From contig NZ_JAMHIV010000013.1 of the NCBI RefSeq assembly GCF_023897065.1, forward strand, positions 62,001-126,000: a stretch of DNA of 64,000 bases, written 5' to 3'. Position 1 is the stretch's first letter. Each line of letters starts with the position of its first letter. The notes beneath the pieces were generated by a model that had not been told where the DNA came from, searched no databases, and was given only the letters and a program-made list of their open reading frames with translations. A program made the translations under genes and the position numbers. Positions 36,570-47,688 of the stretch are shown here, in pieces. The DNA comes from Crossiella sp. SN42. GTDB taxonomy: Bacteria > Actinomycetota > Actinomycetes > Mycobacteriales > Pseudonocardiaceae.

Positions 36570-37219
36570 CCGCGCTGCTCCGCTACCTGGCCGCCGACCT
36601 GCTGCGCTCGCAGGCCTTCTTCCTGCCCGCGCTGCTGTTCCTGGCCGTGCTGGGCATGCTCAACAGCGGCGACCCCGGCCCGCCGCTGTCGGCCTACCAG
36701 GGCACCGCACTGGTCATCTACCCGGTCGCGGCCGCGCTGACCATGGTCATCGCCAACGCGGAGGACCCGGTCGCCCGCCAGGTCACCCTGGTCACCGCGC
36801 GCGGCTGGGGCCGGGTGCTGGCCGCGCTGCTGGCGCTGGCGGTGCTGGCCCTGCTGCTGCTCACCGCGCTGGCCCTGCTGGTCCCGCTGCTGGTCAACCC
36901 GCGCCCGCAACCGCCGAGCCTGCTGCTGGCCGGCGCGCTGGCACACCTGGGCAGCGGCCTGCTCGGGGTCGCGGTCGGCCTGCTGTGCGCCCGGCCGCTG
37001 CTGCACCGCCCGGTGCACGCGGTCAGCACCATCCTGCTCGGCGTGGTGCTGGTCGTCTTCCTCGGCCGGGTGCCGCCGATCGGCAACCTGATGACCCTGC
37101 TGGAAGGCGGCGACGGCAGCCACGCGCTGGCCGCGCTCACCGGCAACCTCGCCCTCTCCGCCGGGCTGCTCGCCGCCACGGCCGCCCTGGTCTACGCCAT
37201 CGGCCGCAAACGACTGTGA
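36566..37219 (+). CDS. ABC transporter permease
   Basis: A 217-residue membrane protein with about six hydrophobic helices and the compact ABC-2 layout; no sequence motif beyond that. Its start overlaps the stop of the ATPase gene. The VOC gene follows after 16 bp with AAGGAG upstream, so three genes are probably co-transcribed. Confidence 0.82.
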   Translation: MTALLRYLAADLLRSQAFFLPALLFLAVLGMLNSGDPGPPLSAYQGTALVIYPVAAALTMVIANAEDPVARQVTLVTARGWGRVLAALLALAVLALLLLTALALLVPLLVNPRPQPPSLLLAGALAHLGSGLLGVAVGLLCARPLLHRPVHAVSTILLGVVLVVFLGRVPPIGNLMTLLEGGDGSHALAALTGNLALSAGLLAATAALVYAIGRKRL

Positions 37220-37235
37220 GACAAGGAGAACCGCG

Positions 37236-37589
37236 ATGATCCACCACGTGCAACTGGCCGGTCCGCCCGGCTGCGAGGACAGCATGCGGGCCTACTACAG
37301 CGGCGTGCTCGGCTGGACCGAGATCCCCAAGCCGCCGCTGCTGGCCGCGCGCGGCGGCTGCTGGTTCGCCGTGCCCGGCGGCGGCGAGCTTCACATCGGC
37401 GCCGAGGAGGGCTTCCGCCCCTCGGCCAAGGCGCACCCCGCCTTCGTCACCGACGTGCACGCCCTGGCCGCCACCCTCACCGCCGCCGGCCACCAGGTGA
37501 CCTGGGCCGACCCGGCCGAGATCCCCGGCCGGGACCGCTTCCACACCACCGACCCGGTGGGCAACCGTCTGGAGTTCCTGGCCGGCTGA
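37236..37589 (+). CDS. VOC/glyoxalase-family protein
   Basis: A 117-residue single-unit vicinal-oxygen-chelate protein. It starts 'MIHHVQLAGPPGCEDSMRAY', with 'YYSGVLGWTEI' and the C-terminal 'DPVGNRLEFL' typical of glyoxalase/bleomycin-resistance folds; His3/4 and the Glu of RLEF are candidate metal ligands. Two chains would pair to form the active site. It may modify or sequester a toxic small molecule; location beside the exporter is suggestive only. Confidence 0.85.
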   Translation: MIHHVQLAGPPGCEDSMRAYYSGVLGWTEIPKPPLLAARGGCWFAVPGGGELHIGAEEGFRPSAKAHPAFVTDVHALAATLTAAGHQVTWADPAEIPGRDRFHTTDPVGNRLEFLAG

Positions 37590-37743
37590 CCCCGGGGCGG
37601 GCCGCCACCCGCCCGACCGCTTGCCGCCGCCAGCCGCGCACCCGCCGCTGCGTCACCCACCAGGGGGATCAGGCGAGCTGACACCGGGTACCCCCGCTGA
37701 CTACCGTCTGTGCCCATTCGGACGAACCGGAGGAGCCTCAACG

Positions 37744-39282
37744 ATGCGGGTACCGTTGACCGTCGCCGACTTCCTCGACCGGGCGGAGACCGTCTTTCCC
37801 ACCAGCACCGCGGTGATCGACGAACCCAGCCAACCGGCCGCGGCGGTGCCGACGACCACCTATGGCGAACTGGCCCGGCGGGCGCGGGCCTGGCAGGCCG
37901 GGCTGGACCGGCTCGGGGTGGGCGAGGGCGAACGCGTGGCCGTGGTCAGCCACAACTCCGCCCGGCTGCTGGAGTTGCTGCACGCCGTGCCGGCCAGCGG
38001 GCGGATCTGCGTGCCGGTGAACTTCCGGCTGCGGCCGGAGGAGATCGAGTACATCGTCGGCCACAGCGGCGCCTCGGTGCTGCTGGTCGACCCCGAGCTG
38101 GCCCCCGCGCTGAGCGGGATCTCCGCGCCGCACAAGCACATCCTCGGCGAGGAGACCGAGACCGAGGTGATGCGCTTCGGCACCGAGCCGCGCCCGTGGG
38201 CCGCGCCGGATGAGGACGCCACCGCCACCATCAACTACACCTCGGGCACCACCGCCCGCCCCAAGGGCGTGCAGATGACCCACCGCAACATCTGGATCAA
38301 CGCGATGACCTTCGGCCTGCACGCCAGGGTCTGGGAACGCGACGTCTACCTGCACACCCTGCCCATGTTCCACTGCAACGGCTGGGGCATGCCCTTCGCC
38401 GCCACCGGCCTCGGCGTGCCGCAGGTGGTGCTGCGCAAGGTCGACGGCGCGGAGATCCTGCGCCGGGTCGAGCGGCACGGCGTCACCCTGGCCTGCGGGG
38501 CGCCCGCGGTGTGGAACATGGTCCTGGATGCCGCGCAGGAGTGGGACGGCGAGATCCCCGGCCGGGACCGGGTGCGCATCGTCTGCGCCGGCGCGCCGCC
38601 GCCCACCCGCACCATCGCCCGCATCGAGGAGGAGCTGGGCTGGAGCTTCCAGCAGCTCTACGGCCTCACCGAGACCTCCCCGTTCCTCACCTTCAACCGC
38701 ACCCGCCCCGCCGACCTCGACCTGCCCGCCGAGGAGCGGGCCCGCAAGCTCTCCCGCGCGGGCGCGCCCGGCATCGGCGTGCGCCTGAAGATCTCCGACA
38801 GCGGCGAGGTGCTGGCCCGCGGCAACACCGTGCTCGCCGGGTACTGGGAGAACCCGGCGGCCACCGAGGCGGCCCTGGAGGGCGGCTGGTTCCACACCGG
38901 CGACGGCGGCACCCTGGACGAGGAGGGCCACCTCAGCATCTCCGACCGGAAGAAGGACGTGATCATCACCGGCGGGGAGAACGTGTCCTCCATCGAGGTC
39001 GAGGACTGCGTGTTCAGTCACCCGTCCGTGGCTGAGGTGGCGGTCATCGGGGTGCCGGATGACAAATGGGGCGAAACGATCAAGGCACTGGTCGTGGTGA
39101 GCGAGGGCGCGCAGGTCAGCGAGGCCGAGATCATCGCGCACTGCAAGGAGAAGCTCGCCGGGTACAAGGCCCCGACGACGGTCGAGTTCCGCGAGTCCAT
39201 ACCGCGTACGGCGACCGGGAAAATCCAGAAGTTCAAGCTCCGTGAGCCCTACTGGGCCGGTTTGGACCGCAAAGTGAACTAG
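37744..39282 (+). CDS. Acyl-CoA synthetase (AMP-dependent fatty-acid-CoA ligase)
   Basis: A 512-residue ANL-superfamily enzyme that activates a carboxylic acid via acyl-AMP to the CoA ester. Motifs in order: P-loop-like 'INYTSGTTARPKGVQMTH' (~165), 'YGLTETSPF', 'GWFHTGD', 'ISDRKKDVIITGGENVSSIE', and the C-terminal lysine in 'PRTATGKIQKFKLRE'. The ATG at 37744 has GGAGG 9 nt upstream. Chain specificity cannot be read. A 12-bp-stem terminator follows, separating it from ripA. Confidence 0.93.
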   Translation: MRVPLTVADFLDRAETVFPTSTAVIDEPSQPAAAVPTTTYGELARRARAWQAGLDRLGVGEGERVAVVSHNSARLLELLHAVPASGRICVPVNFRLRPEEIEYIVGHSGASVLLVDPELAPALSGISAPHKHILGEETETEVMRFGTEPRPWAAPDEDATATINYTSGTTARPKGVQMTHRNIWINAMTFGLHARVWERDVYLHTLPMFHCNGWGMPFAATGLGVPQVVLRKVDGAEILRRVERHGVTLACGAPAVWNMVLDAAQEWDGEIPGRDRVRIVCAGAPPPTRTIARIEEELGWSFQQLYGLTETSPFLTFNRTRPADLDLPAEERARKLSRAGAPGIGVRLKISDSGEVLARGNTVLAGYWENPAATEAALEGGWFHTGDGGTLDEEGHLSISDRKKDVIITGGENVSSIEVEDCVFSHPSVAEVAVIGVPDDKWGETIKALVVVSEGAQVSEAEIIAHCKEKLAGYKAPTTVEFRESIPRTATGKIQKFKLREPYWAGLDRKVN

Positions 39283-39305
39283 ACCGTTTACCGAATCGTT
39301 TCCGC

Positions 39306-39334
39306 AGCTCGGGGCACCTCGCGTGCCCCGAGCT
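39306..39334 (+). terminator. Terminator after the acyl-CoA synthetase
   Basis: Perfect 12-bp stem AGCTCGGGGCAC/GTGCCCCGAGCT with loop ctcgc, followed by GTTTTGTG. The rest of the gap to 39570 contains promoter-like sequence for the NlpC/P60 gene. Confidence 0.88.
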
Positions 39335-39570
39335 GTTTTGTGCACGGCGCGTGTGCTGAATGCCTCTTTCGGGCGACATTGTCCCCAGTAAATGTGACAC
39401 GTGTGAGGGATGAGGCGCGTGTTCATGCTGGGATCACTGGCGACTGGTGGGACGAAATGTCACAGTTGCTCAGCGTGTCCGACCGCTGCCGTTCGGTACC
39501 CGGCGTGTAGGCCGAGCGGGCGTTGTCGGCTGGGCGCTACCGGCGGAGGAAAGGTTCGGAGGTGGGCGTG

Positions 39571-40929
39571 ATGCCGACGCGACGGAACCTGGTTCTGGGG
39601 CTCGTGACGACCGCGATCGCGGGTGTGCTGCTGGCCGGCACGCCCGGCGTGGGCGCGGCCGTGCCGCCGCCACCGCCCAACCCGAGCGACGCCGACATCC
39701 GCAACGGCCGCGCCCAGGTCGACTCCAAGGCGGGCGAGGTCGGCAGGCTCACCAACGAGCTCAGCCGCGCCGAGGCCCGCCTGGCCGAGCTGATGGCCGA
39801 TGTGGAGCTGCGCCGCGAAGAGGCGATGAAGGCCCTGGTCGACCTGGAGGCCGCGCAGGAGGCCGCGGACCGGGCCAAGGCCGAGGCCAGGGGCGCCCGC
39901 GCCGAAGCCGACGCCGCCGCCAAGTCGGTGGAGGACCTGCGCGCCAAGGCCGACGCCTTCGCCGCCGCGACCTACCAGAACGGCAACCTGCTGGACACCA
40001 CCGGCGCGCTGCTGACCGCCAAGGGCCCGCAGGAGGTGCTGGACCGCTCCGAGATGCTGGAGCTGATCAGCGGCTCGCAGGCCGACGTGCTGGAGGTCAT
40101 GCGCCGGGCGCGCACGGACAAGGCGAACAAGGACTCCCTGGCCCGCAAGGCCCTGGAGGCCGCCGAGGCCAAGCAGAACGCCGCCGAGCAGGCCAAGCGG
40201 GTCGCCGACGCGGCGCAGGCCATCGCGGTGCAGGCGGGCAGCACCCAGGAGCAGCGGGCCAACGAGATCGAGGCCACCAGGGTCGCGGTGGAGAAGCAGC
40301 TGTTCGAGGCGCGCGACCACGTCTCCGGCCTGCAGGGCCAGCGGCAGCGCTACGAGGACTGGCTGGCGGCCAAGAAGCGCGAGGAGGAGGAGCGGCAGCG
40401 CCGCGAGGCCGAGGAGGCCCGCAAGGCCGCCGCGGCCGCCGCCGCGCAGAACCGCCCGGCCGCCCGCCCGCAGACCGCGGCCCGGCCCACGGTCGCCCCC
40501 GCGCCCGGCCGCGGCGTGCAGATCGCGATCAACCGCGCGCTGTCCCAGCTCGGCGTGATCTACGCCTGGGGCGGCGGCAACGGCTCCGGCCCGACCCGCG
40601 GCATCCGCGACGGCGGCGTGGCCGACACCTTCGGCGACTACCGCAAGGTCGGCTTCGACTGCTCCGGCCTGATGATCTACGCCTACGCCGGGATCGGCGT
40701 CAACCTGCCGCACTACAGCGGCTACCAGTACAACTACGGCCGCAAGGTGCCGCTGTCCCAGATGGCCGCCGGCGACATGCTGTTCTGGGCCACCAACGGC
40801 CGCATCCACCACGTGGCGATGTACCTGGGCGGCGGGCGGATGGTGGAGGCCCCGCACTCCGGCGCGCGGGTGCGGATCTCGCCGGTGCGCTACGGCGGCC
40901 TGATGCCGTACGCGGTGCGCCTGGTCTAG
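39571..40929 (+). CDS. ripA: RipA-like peptidoglycan endopeptidase, NlpC/P60
   Basis: A 452-residue secreted cell-wall hydrolase. A signal peptide (1-29, VGA-A) leads into a long coiled coil (~40-300, heptad-rich 'EARLAELMADVELRREEAMK'), an Ala/Pro/Arg linker, and a C-terminal NlpC/P60 domain (~330-452). The catalytic Cys is in 'VGFDCSGLMIYAYAG' and the His in 'NGRIHHVAMYLGG'. 'GGGNGSGPTRGIRDGGVADT' is shared with mycobacterial RipA, which cleaves D-Glu-mDAP bonds at septation. The ATG at 39571 has GGAGG 8 nt upstream. Position between acnA and moxR matches mycobacterial gene order. Confidence 0.88.
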   Translation: MPTRRNLVLGLVTTAIAGVLLAGTPGVGAAVPPPPPNPSDADIRNGRAQVDSKAGEVGRLTNELSRAEARLAELMADVELRREEAMKALVDLEAAQEAADRAKAEARGARAEADAAAKSVEDLRAKADAFAAATYQNGNLLDTTGALLTAKGPQEVLDRSEMLELISGSQADVLEVMRRARTDKANKDSLARKALEAAEAKQNAAEQAKRVADAAQAIAVQAGSTQEQRANEIEATRVAVEKQLFEARDHVSGLQGQRQRYEDWLAAKKREEEERQRREAEEARKAAAAAAAQNRPAARPQTAARPTVAPAPGRGVQIAINRALSQLGVIYAWGGGNGSGPTRGIRDGGVADTFGDYRKVGFDCSGLMIYAYAGIGVNLPHYSGYQYNYGRKVPLSQMAAGDMLFWATNGRIHHVAMYLGGGRMVEAPHSGARVRISPVRYGGLMPYAVRLV

Positions 40930-40969
40930 TCCGGAAAAGGAGTCGACAGGTCGCGGCGCGGGCTTGTAG

Positions 40970-42541
<1,572 letters not shown>

Positions 42542-42559
42542 GGTCGTTAGCGTGGCGGG

Positions 42560-43450
42560 ATGTCGTTCACCGTCCTGATCACCGGGGGCAACGCGGGCAT
42601 CGGGTACTTCGTCGCCGAACAGCTGGCGGCTGCCGGGTGCGCCGTGCTGATCGGCAGTCGCAGCCCGGCCAAGGCCGAGGCCGCGCTGTCCGCCCTGCGC
42701 GCGCGGGTGCCCGGCGCCGAGGTCGGCCAGGTCTCGCTCGACCTGGCCGACCTGCCCTCGATCAAGTCCACTGTGGACGGTCTGCGGCTGGACCGGCTGG
42801 ACGCGGTGGTGCACAACGCCGGGGTGCTGCTCGACGACCCGCCGCGCCAGGAGACCCCGCAGGGCCACGAGTTGATGTTCGGCACCAACCACCTCGGCCA
42901 CTTCGCCCTCACCGCCCTGCTCGCCCCGCTGCTCTCCGCCGCCCCGGCCGCCAGGGTGGTCACCACCGGCAGCTTCACCGCCAAGTCCGAGACCTTCGAC
43001 TTCGACGACCCGCAGAGCACCCGCGACTACCGGTCCAAACGCACCTACGCCCGGTCCAAGCTGGCCCAGATGCTCTTCGGCTTCGAGCTGGACCGCCGCC
43101 TGCGCGCCACCGGCAGCCCGGTGCTCAGCGTGGTCACCCATCCCGGCGGGGCGCTGGACTCGCTCACCCCGTCCCGCCCGCCGGTGCACGTGCGCGGCGC
43201 CGGTCAGCGGCTGCTCGGCCTGCCGGCCGGGATCATGGTGCACGGCAAGGACAAGGCGGCCAGGGTCGCGGTCAGGGCGGTGCTCGACCCCGCGGTGCGC
43301 GGCGGGCAGCTGTGGGGGCCGAGGATGTTCGGCCTGCGCGGCGCGCCCAGGGTGGAACCGGTGCGCGGGCCGCTGGCGGACCTGGCAGCGGCGGCCCGGG
43401 TCTGGGACCTCAGCGTGGAGCTGACCGGGCTGGCGCCGGACTTCGGTTGA
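42560..43450 (+). CDS. Short-chain dehydrogenase/reductase
   Basis: A 296-residue extended SDR of the retinol-dehydrogenase/WW-oxidoreductase type. The cofactor motif is 'TGGNAGIG' (~8-15), NAG is 'VVHNAGVLL', the catalytic Ser is in 'TTGSFTAKS' and Tyr/Lys in 'YARSK'. It starts 18 bp after the Rox-like gene, so it may act with it. Its 3' end overlaps the convergent DMT transporter by 41 bp. Confidence 0.9.
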   Translation: MSFTVLITGGNAGIGYFVAEQLAAAGCAVLIGSRSPAKAEAALSALRARVPGAEVGQVSLDLADLPSIKSTVDGLRLDRLDAVVHNAGVLLDDPPRQETPQGHELMFGTNHLGHFALTALLAPLLSAAPAARVVTTGSFTAKSETFDFDDPQSTRDYRSKRTYARSKLAQMLFGFELDRRLRATGSPVLSVVTHPGGALDSLTPSRPPVHVRGAGQRLLGLPAGIMVHGKDKAARVAVRAVLDPAVRGGQLWGPRMFGLRGAPRVEPVRGPLADLAAAARVWDLSVELTGLAPDFG

Positions 43451-44372
43451 CCCGCGCGGCCAGCAGCACCGCGAGCAGTGTCAGCCCGGCCCCGGCCCAG
43501 GTCGCCACCGTGGGCTGGGGCCCGGTCACCAGGTCCAGGGCGATCGCCCCGAGCAGCTGCCCCGCCACGCTCGCCAGCCCATAGACCAGCACCCCGATCT
43601 CGCCGACGGCCAGGGTGGCCACCGCCACCACGCCGATCCCGATCAGCCCGGCCAGGTAGAACCACGGCTCGGCCGGGAAGGCGCCGGTGGGCAGCCCGCG
43701 CACGGCGAACCCGGCCAGCAGCAGCACCGCGAGGGTCGCCGTGGCCACCACGAAGTTCACCATGGTGGCCGGCCACGGCGAGCCCGCGGCCGCGGCCACC
43801 CGCCCGTTGAACGCCGACTGCACCGCCCCCGTCACCCCCGCCAGCAGCGGCAACGCCACCAGCACCAGGGTGCTCGCGCCGCCGATCCGGTCCGTCCCGG
43901 CGATCAGCACCGCCAGCACGCACAGCACCGCCCCGCCCAGCCGCGCCGCGGTCACCGGCCGCACCCCGCCCGGCCCGAGCCCCCACCGGTCCGCGGCCAG
44001 GCTGCCGCCCACGGTGCCCGCCACGACCGCCACCGTGAACAGCGCGACGCCCAGCGAGGTCACCGTGATCCCCTGGCCGCCGACGATCAGCGCGCCACTG
44101 ATCCCGCCAAGGCAGTGCCACCAGCGCAACTGCCCTGCGCGCACCGCCGTCCGCAGCCGCCGGATACCGCGACGTCCGGCGGGGAAGGCGGGCACCAGCG
44201 CCAGCAGCACGACCATGCCCATGGCGGTGGTCAGCAGCGGCGCGCCGATCCCGTCCCCGAGCCGCGCGCCGAACTCCCCGTTCAACCGGGCCTGCCCGGC
44301 CAGCCCGACCCCGGCGGCCACGGTCGACGCCACCGCCAGCACGCGCCGCGATCTGATCTCCACAACTGTCAC
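43410..44372 (-). CDS. DMT-superfamily transporter (DUF606/YdcZ type, fused repeat)
   Basis: A 320-residue integral membrane protein with about ten helices, made of two tandem DUF606/YdcZ-like halves ('AAGVGLAGQARLNGEFGARLG' in the first and 'GVTGAVQSAFNGRVAAAAG' in the second). In many bacteria these halves are separate genes. Probably a small-molecule exporter. It converges on the SDR, overlapping it by 41 bp, and is divergent from the NACHT gene. Confidence 0.87.
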   Translation of the reverse strand: MTVVEIRSRRVLAVASTVAAGVGLAGQARLNGEFGARLGDGIGAPLLTTAMGMVVLLALVPAFPAGRRGIRRLRTAVRAGQLRWWHCLGGISGALIVGGQGITVTSLGVALFTVAVVAGTVGGSLAADRWGLGPGGVRPVTAARLGGAVLCVLAVLIAGTDRIGGASTLVLVALPLLAGVTGAVQSAFNGRVAAAAGSPWPATMVNFVVATATLAVLLLAGFAVRGLPTGAFPAEPWFYLAGLIGIGVVAVATLAVGEIGVLVYGLASVAGQLLGAIALDLVTGPQPTVATWAGAGLTLLAVLLAARVNRSPAPARSAPR

Positions 44373-44498
44373 GTACGCCGAGTCTGACCTACCGGGACCG
44401 CCGGGTCGCGCGGATTTCCCGGTCTAGGCCGAACGGCGGATTTGCGCCGGTTCCCGCCACCCCGGCCGGCCAGTCGGCCGACACTGTCCGCGCGAGAT

Positions 44499-47400
44499 GT
44501 GAACGTGGGGGAGGCCGTCATCAGCGGGCTGGAAGTGCTCGACCTCGGCAAGATCATCGCCGAGAAGGCGGTGACCGCTTGGCTGCGCAGGCACCGGGCC
44601 CGCAAGCAGCGCACCGCCACCCTGGCCGAGCTGGCCGCCGAGGAACTGGCCAGTCCCGTCCAGCGCAACAAGCTGGAGCGGCTGCTCGGCAACGTCGGCG
44701 GCCAGGTCGCCGAACGCCTGGAACTGGTGCTGGAGACCCGGTTCAGGTCCCTGCCGGAGCACGAGGTCGCCGCCGCGCTCGCCGGGGCGGGCGACGCACT
44801 GGCCGAGGTCAAGCTGAGCGACGAGCTGATCTTCGCCACCGACGCCGACGGGGACAAGCTCGCCGCGCACGTCCGCTCGGTCTGCCCGCCGCCGGCCGGC
44901 CTGGCCGAACCCGCGGGCCAGCTCTACGACATCGCGCTGGACCAGTCCTGCCGCTACCTGGCCCAGGTCATCCAGCACCTGCCCGCGCTGCCGCCGCGCG
45001 CGCTGGCCGAGACGCTGTCCCGGCTCACCGCGCAGACCGCCCAGCTGGACGAGCTGCTGGCCAGGGTGCCCCGCTCCACCCTGCACGCGCCGCGCGGCAC
45101 CGACCACGACGCCGAGTTCACCGCCGCCTACCTCCGGCACATCGAGTCCACTTTGGACAGTGTGACGCTGCTCGGCCTGGCCGCCCACGAGCAACCGAAG
45201 CTGGCGCTGAGCACCGCCTACCTGAGCCTGAGCGTGGCCAGCGTGCTGGACCGGCACAGCCGCGCTACCCGCCGCCGCCCGGACCGGCACTGGTTCGCCG
45301 AGACCGGGGACGGCGGCACCAGCAGCGGCCGGGTGGAGGCCGCGCTCGGTGGCGCGGACCGCGCGTTCGTGCGTGGCGAGGCGGGTTCGGGCAAGACCAC
45401 GCTGCTGCACTGGCTCGCCGTCACCGCGGCCCGCTCCGCCTTCACCGACCAGCTCGCGGACTGGAACTCCTGCGTGCCCTTCGTGATCCGCCTGCGCGGC
45501 CACGCCACCGGCGACCTGCCGCGCCCCGAGCAGTTCCTCCAGGACGCCTGGCCTGCGCGCTCGGCGGAGATGCCCGAACTGTGGACGCACCGCCGCCTGG
45601 ACGAGGGCAGCGCGCTGCTGCTGGTCGACGGGGTGGACGAGGTGCCGCCGAACCGCCGCCCGCAGGTGCACGCCTGGCTCTCCGAACTGGCCCGCGAGTT
45701 CCCCAAGGCCCGCATGGTGGTCACCGCCCGCCCCGCCGCGGCCGAGGCGAAGTGGCTGGCCGCCGAGGGTTTCACCGCGGTCACCCTGGAACCGATGAAC
45801 CGGGAGGACATCACCCGGTTCGTGGCCTGCTGGCACCAGGCCGCCCAGCGCGCGCACAGCCTGCCCGGCGACCCGGCCGAGCTGCCCGCCGCCCAGCGCC
45901 GCCTGCTCAACCAGCTCGCCAGCCGCCCGCACCTGCGGGTGCTGGCCGCGAACCCGTTGCTGTGCGCCATGTTGTGCGCGCTGAACCTGGACCAGGTCAG
46001 CGAACTGCCGCGCAACCGGATGGAGCTCTACCGCCGCGCGCTGGAGATGCTGCTGGAGACCAGGGACCTCAAGCGCGGCATCGCCGGCCTGCTGGACGTC
46101 AGCCGCAAGCGGGTCCTGTTGCGGGACATGGCCTGGCGGCTCACCGAGGCCAACCGGATCGAGCTGGACCGGGCCCGCGCGGAGGAGCACGTGGCCCGCA
46201 AGCTGCTGGCCATGCCCAATGTCACCGATCCGGCCGGGGAGATCCTGGACCACCTGCTGGAGCGCAGCGGGGTGCTGCGCGAACCGGTGCCCGGCAAGGT
46301 CGACTTCGTGCACCGCACCTTCCAGGAGTACCTGGCCGCCAGCGAGGCCACCGAGCAGGGCCGGATCGAGAAGCTGGTCTCCCAGGCGCACCTGGACGTC
46401 TGGTGGGAGACCATCGTGATGGCCTGCGGCCACGCCAAACGCACCCAGGCCGACGCCCTGCTCACCGAGATCCTGGACCGCGCCGACACCGAACCCCGCC
46501 GTGCCCGCCACCTCCGCCTGCTCGCCGCGGCCTGCCTGGAAACGGTGGAGGAGCTGGACCCCGCGGTCCGCGCGCGGGTGGACACGCTGATCGAGACGCA
46601 CCTGGTGCCGCCGCGCAGCGTCCGCGAGGCCGGATCGCTGGCCGCGATCGGGCACCGGGTGCTGCGCTACTTCCCGTCCACTGTGGACAATCTGTCCGAG
46701 GCCTCGGCGGCGGCCACCGTGCGGGCGGCGGCCTTCACCGAGAACGAGGACGGCCTGCGGCTGCTGCGCGGGTACGCGGCCGACCCGCGGCACCGGGTGC
46801 AGGAGGAGCTGGCCGCGGCCTGGCGCTACTTCGAGCCCGCGCGGTACGCCGAGGAGGTGCTGGCCGGGGCGCCGTTGCGGGACGGGCACATCCGGGTCCG
46901 CGACGAACACCTGCTGTCCTACGTCGACCGCCTGACCAACCTGCGCAGCCTGGAGCTCGACCTGGAGTCCGGCCGTCACCGGGTGCCCCTGGACGTCATC
47001 GCGGACCTGCCATGCCTCACCGTGATCCGGCTCGACCTGCTGCCGGAGACCGTTGACCTGACCCCCCTGCTGGAACACCCGCTGCTGCACACGGTGGAGC
47101 TGTTCGCCGCCGAGGACTACCGGGGGACCGAGTTGCTGTGCCGGCTGCCCCGCCTGGCCAACCTGGCCCTGTTCTGCGCCGTGCCCATGCCCGACCTCGG
47201 CTTCGTCCGGGAGCTGCCGGGCTTGCAGACCCTGTCCCTGGACTACCTGGGACAGGTCGAGGACTATTCCCCGCTGGATGGGCTGACCTCGTTGTGGCGC
47301 TTGAACCTCTGGCGGGAAGCGAGCCTGGCGTCGGAGTCCGGACGGTCCTGGCCGAGCATCCGGCAGCTGCTGTTGTCCAGGACCGGCGCCGAGGTGCTGC

Positions 47401-47636
47401 ACCGGCTGCCGGAGCTGATGCCCAACTTGCAGACCCTGATCATCGACGAGCTCACCGCGGGCGACCTGGCGGCCGTGGCGGAGTTCCCGTTGCACACCTT
47501 GGAGATCCGGGATCACCTGGCGGCGCTCGACCTGCGCGCGCTGGCCGGCCGGGAGCTGAGGCTGCGGCTGGACCGCGGCGGCTCCTACCTCGGCCTGGAC
47601 GAGCTGGGTCCCGGCGTGCGGATCAGCTACCTCTGA
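44499..47636 (+). CDS. NACHT-domain STAND NTPase with C-terminal leucine-rich-like region
   Basis: A ~1045-residue signal-transducing NTPase. An N-terminal helical region (~1-280, 'LAELAAEELASPVQRNKLERL') resembles the NNH domains of bacterial NACHT proteins. The NACHT core has Walker A GEAGSGKTT (293-301) and Walker B LLLVDGVDEV (D377, D380, E381), with the extra acidic residues that define NACHT. 'FVHRTFQEYLAASEA' marks the NACHT winged-helix end (~605). A helical repeat and an LRR-like sensor (~800-1045, 'LTNLRSLELDLESG') follow. Bacterial NACHT proteins include anti-phage defence proteins. The start is uncertain (GTG 44499 or 44505). It is monogenic. Confidence 0.88.
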   Translation: MNVGEAVISGLEVLDLGKIIAEKAVTAWLRRHRARKQRTATLAELAAEELASPVQRNKLERLLGNVGGQVAERLELVLETRFRSLPEHEVAAALAGAGDALAEVKLSDELIFATDADGDKLAAHVRSVCPPPAGLAEPAGQLYDIALDQSCRYLAQVIQHLPALPPRALAETLSRLTAQTAQLDELLARVPRSTLHAPRGTDHDAEFTAAYLRHIESTLDSVTLLGLAAHEQPKLALSTAYLSLSVASVLDRHSRATRRRPDRHWFAETGDGGTSSGRVEAALGGADRAFVRGEAGSGKTTLLHWLAVTAARSAFTDQLADWNSCVPFVIRLRGHATGDLPRPEQFLQDAWPARSAEMPELWTHRRLDEGSALLLVDGVDEVPPNRRPQVHAWLSELAREFPKARMVVTARPAAAEAKWLAAEGFTAVTLEPMNREDITRFVACWHQAAQRAHSLPGDPAELPAAQRRLLNQLASRPHLRVLAANPLLCAMLCALNLDQVSELPRNRMELYRRALEMLLETRDLKRGIAGLLDVSRKRVLLRDMAWRLTEANRIELDRARAEEHVARKLLAMPNVTDPAGEILDHLLERSGVLREPVPGKVDFVHRTFQEYLAASEATEQGRIEKLVSQAHLDVWWETIVMACGHAKRTQADALLTEILDRADTEPRRARHLRLLAAACLETVEELDPAVRARVDTLIETHLVPPRSVREAGSLAAIGHRVLRYFPSTVDNLSEASAAATVRAAAFTENEDGLRLLRGYAADPRHRVQEELAAAWRYFEPARYAEEVLAGAPLRDGHIRVRDEHLLSYVDRLTNLRSLELDLESGRHRVPLDVIADLPCLTVIRLDLLPETVDLTPLLEHPLLHTVELFAAEDYRGTELLCRLPRLANLALFCAVPMPDLGFVRELPGLQTLSLDYLGQVEDYSPLDGLTSLWRLNLWREASLASESGRSWPSIRQLLLSRTGAEVLHRLPELMPNLQTLIIDELTAGDLAAVAEFPLHTLEIRDHLAALDLRALAGRELRLRLDRGGSYLGLDELGPGVRISYL

Positions 47637-47644
47637 GCCGTGTT

Positions 47645-47670
47645 GCCCGCTCTCCCCGTGGAGAGCGGGC
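47645..47670. terminator. Hairpin between convergent NACHT and FMN-reductase genes
   Basis: Perfect 11-bp stem GCCCGCTCTCC/GGAGAGCGGGC with loop ccgt, 8 bp after the NACHT stop and 18 bp from the end of the convergent gene. Confidence 0.75.
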
Positions 47671-47688
47671 AAACCCCCAGTCAGCACC

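Noticed and set aside
43204-44121. Open frame overlapping the DMT transporter in another phase
   Set aside because: It lacks membrane character and any motif, while the chosen frame gives ten helices and a repeat-fused family match.
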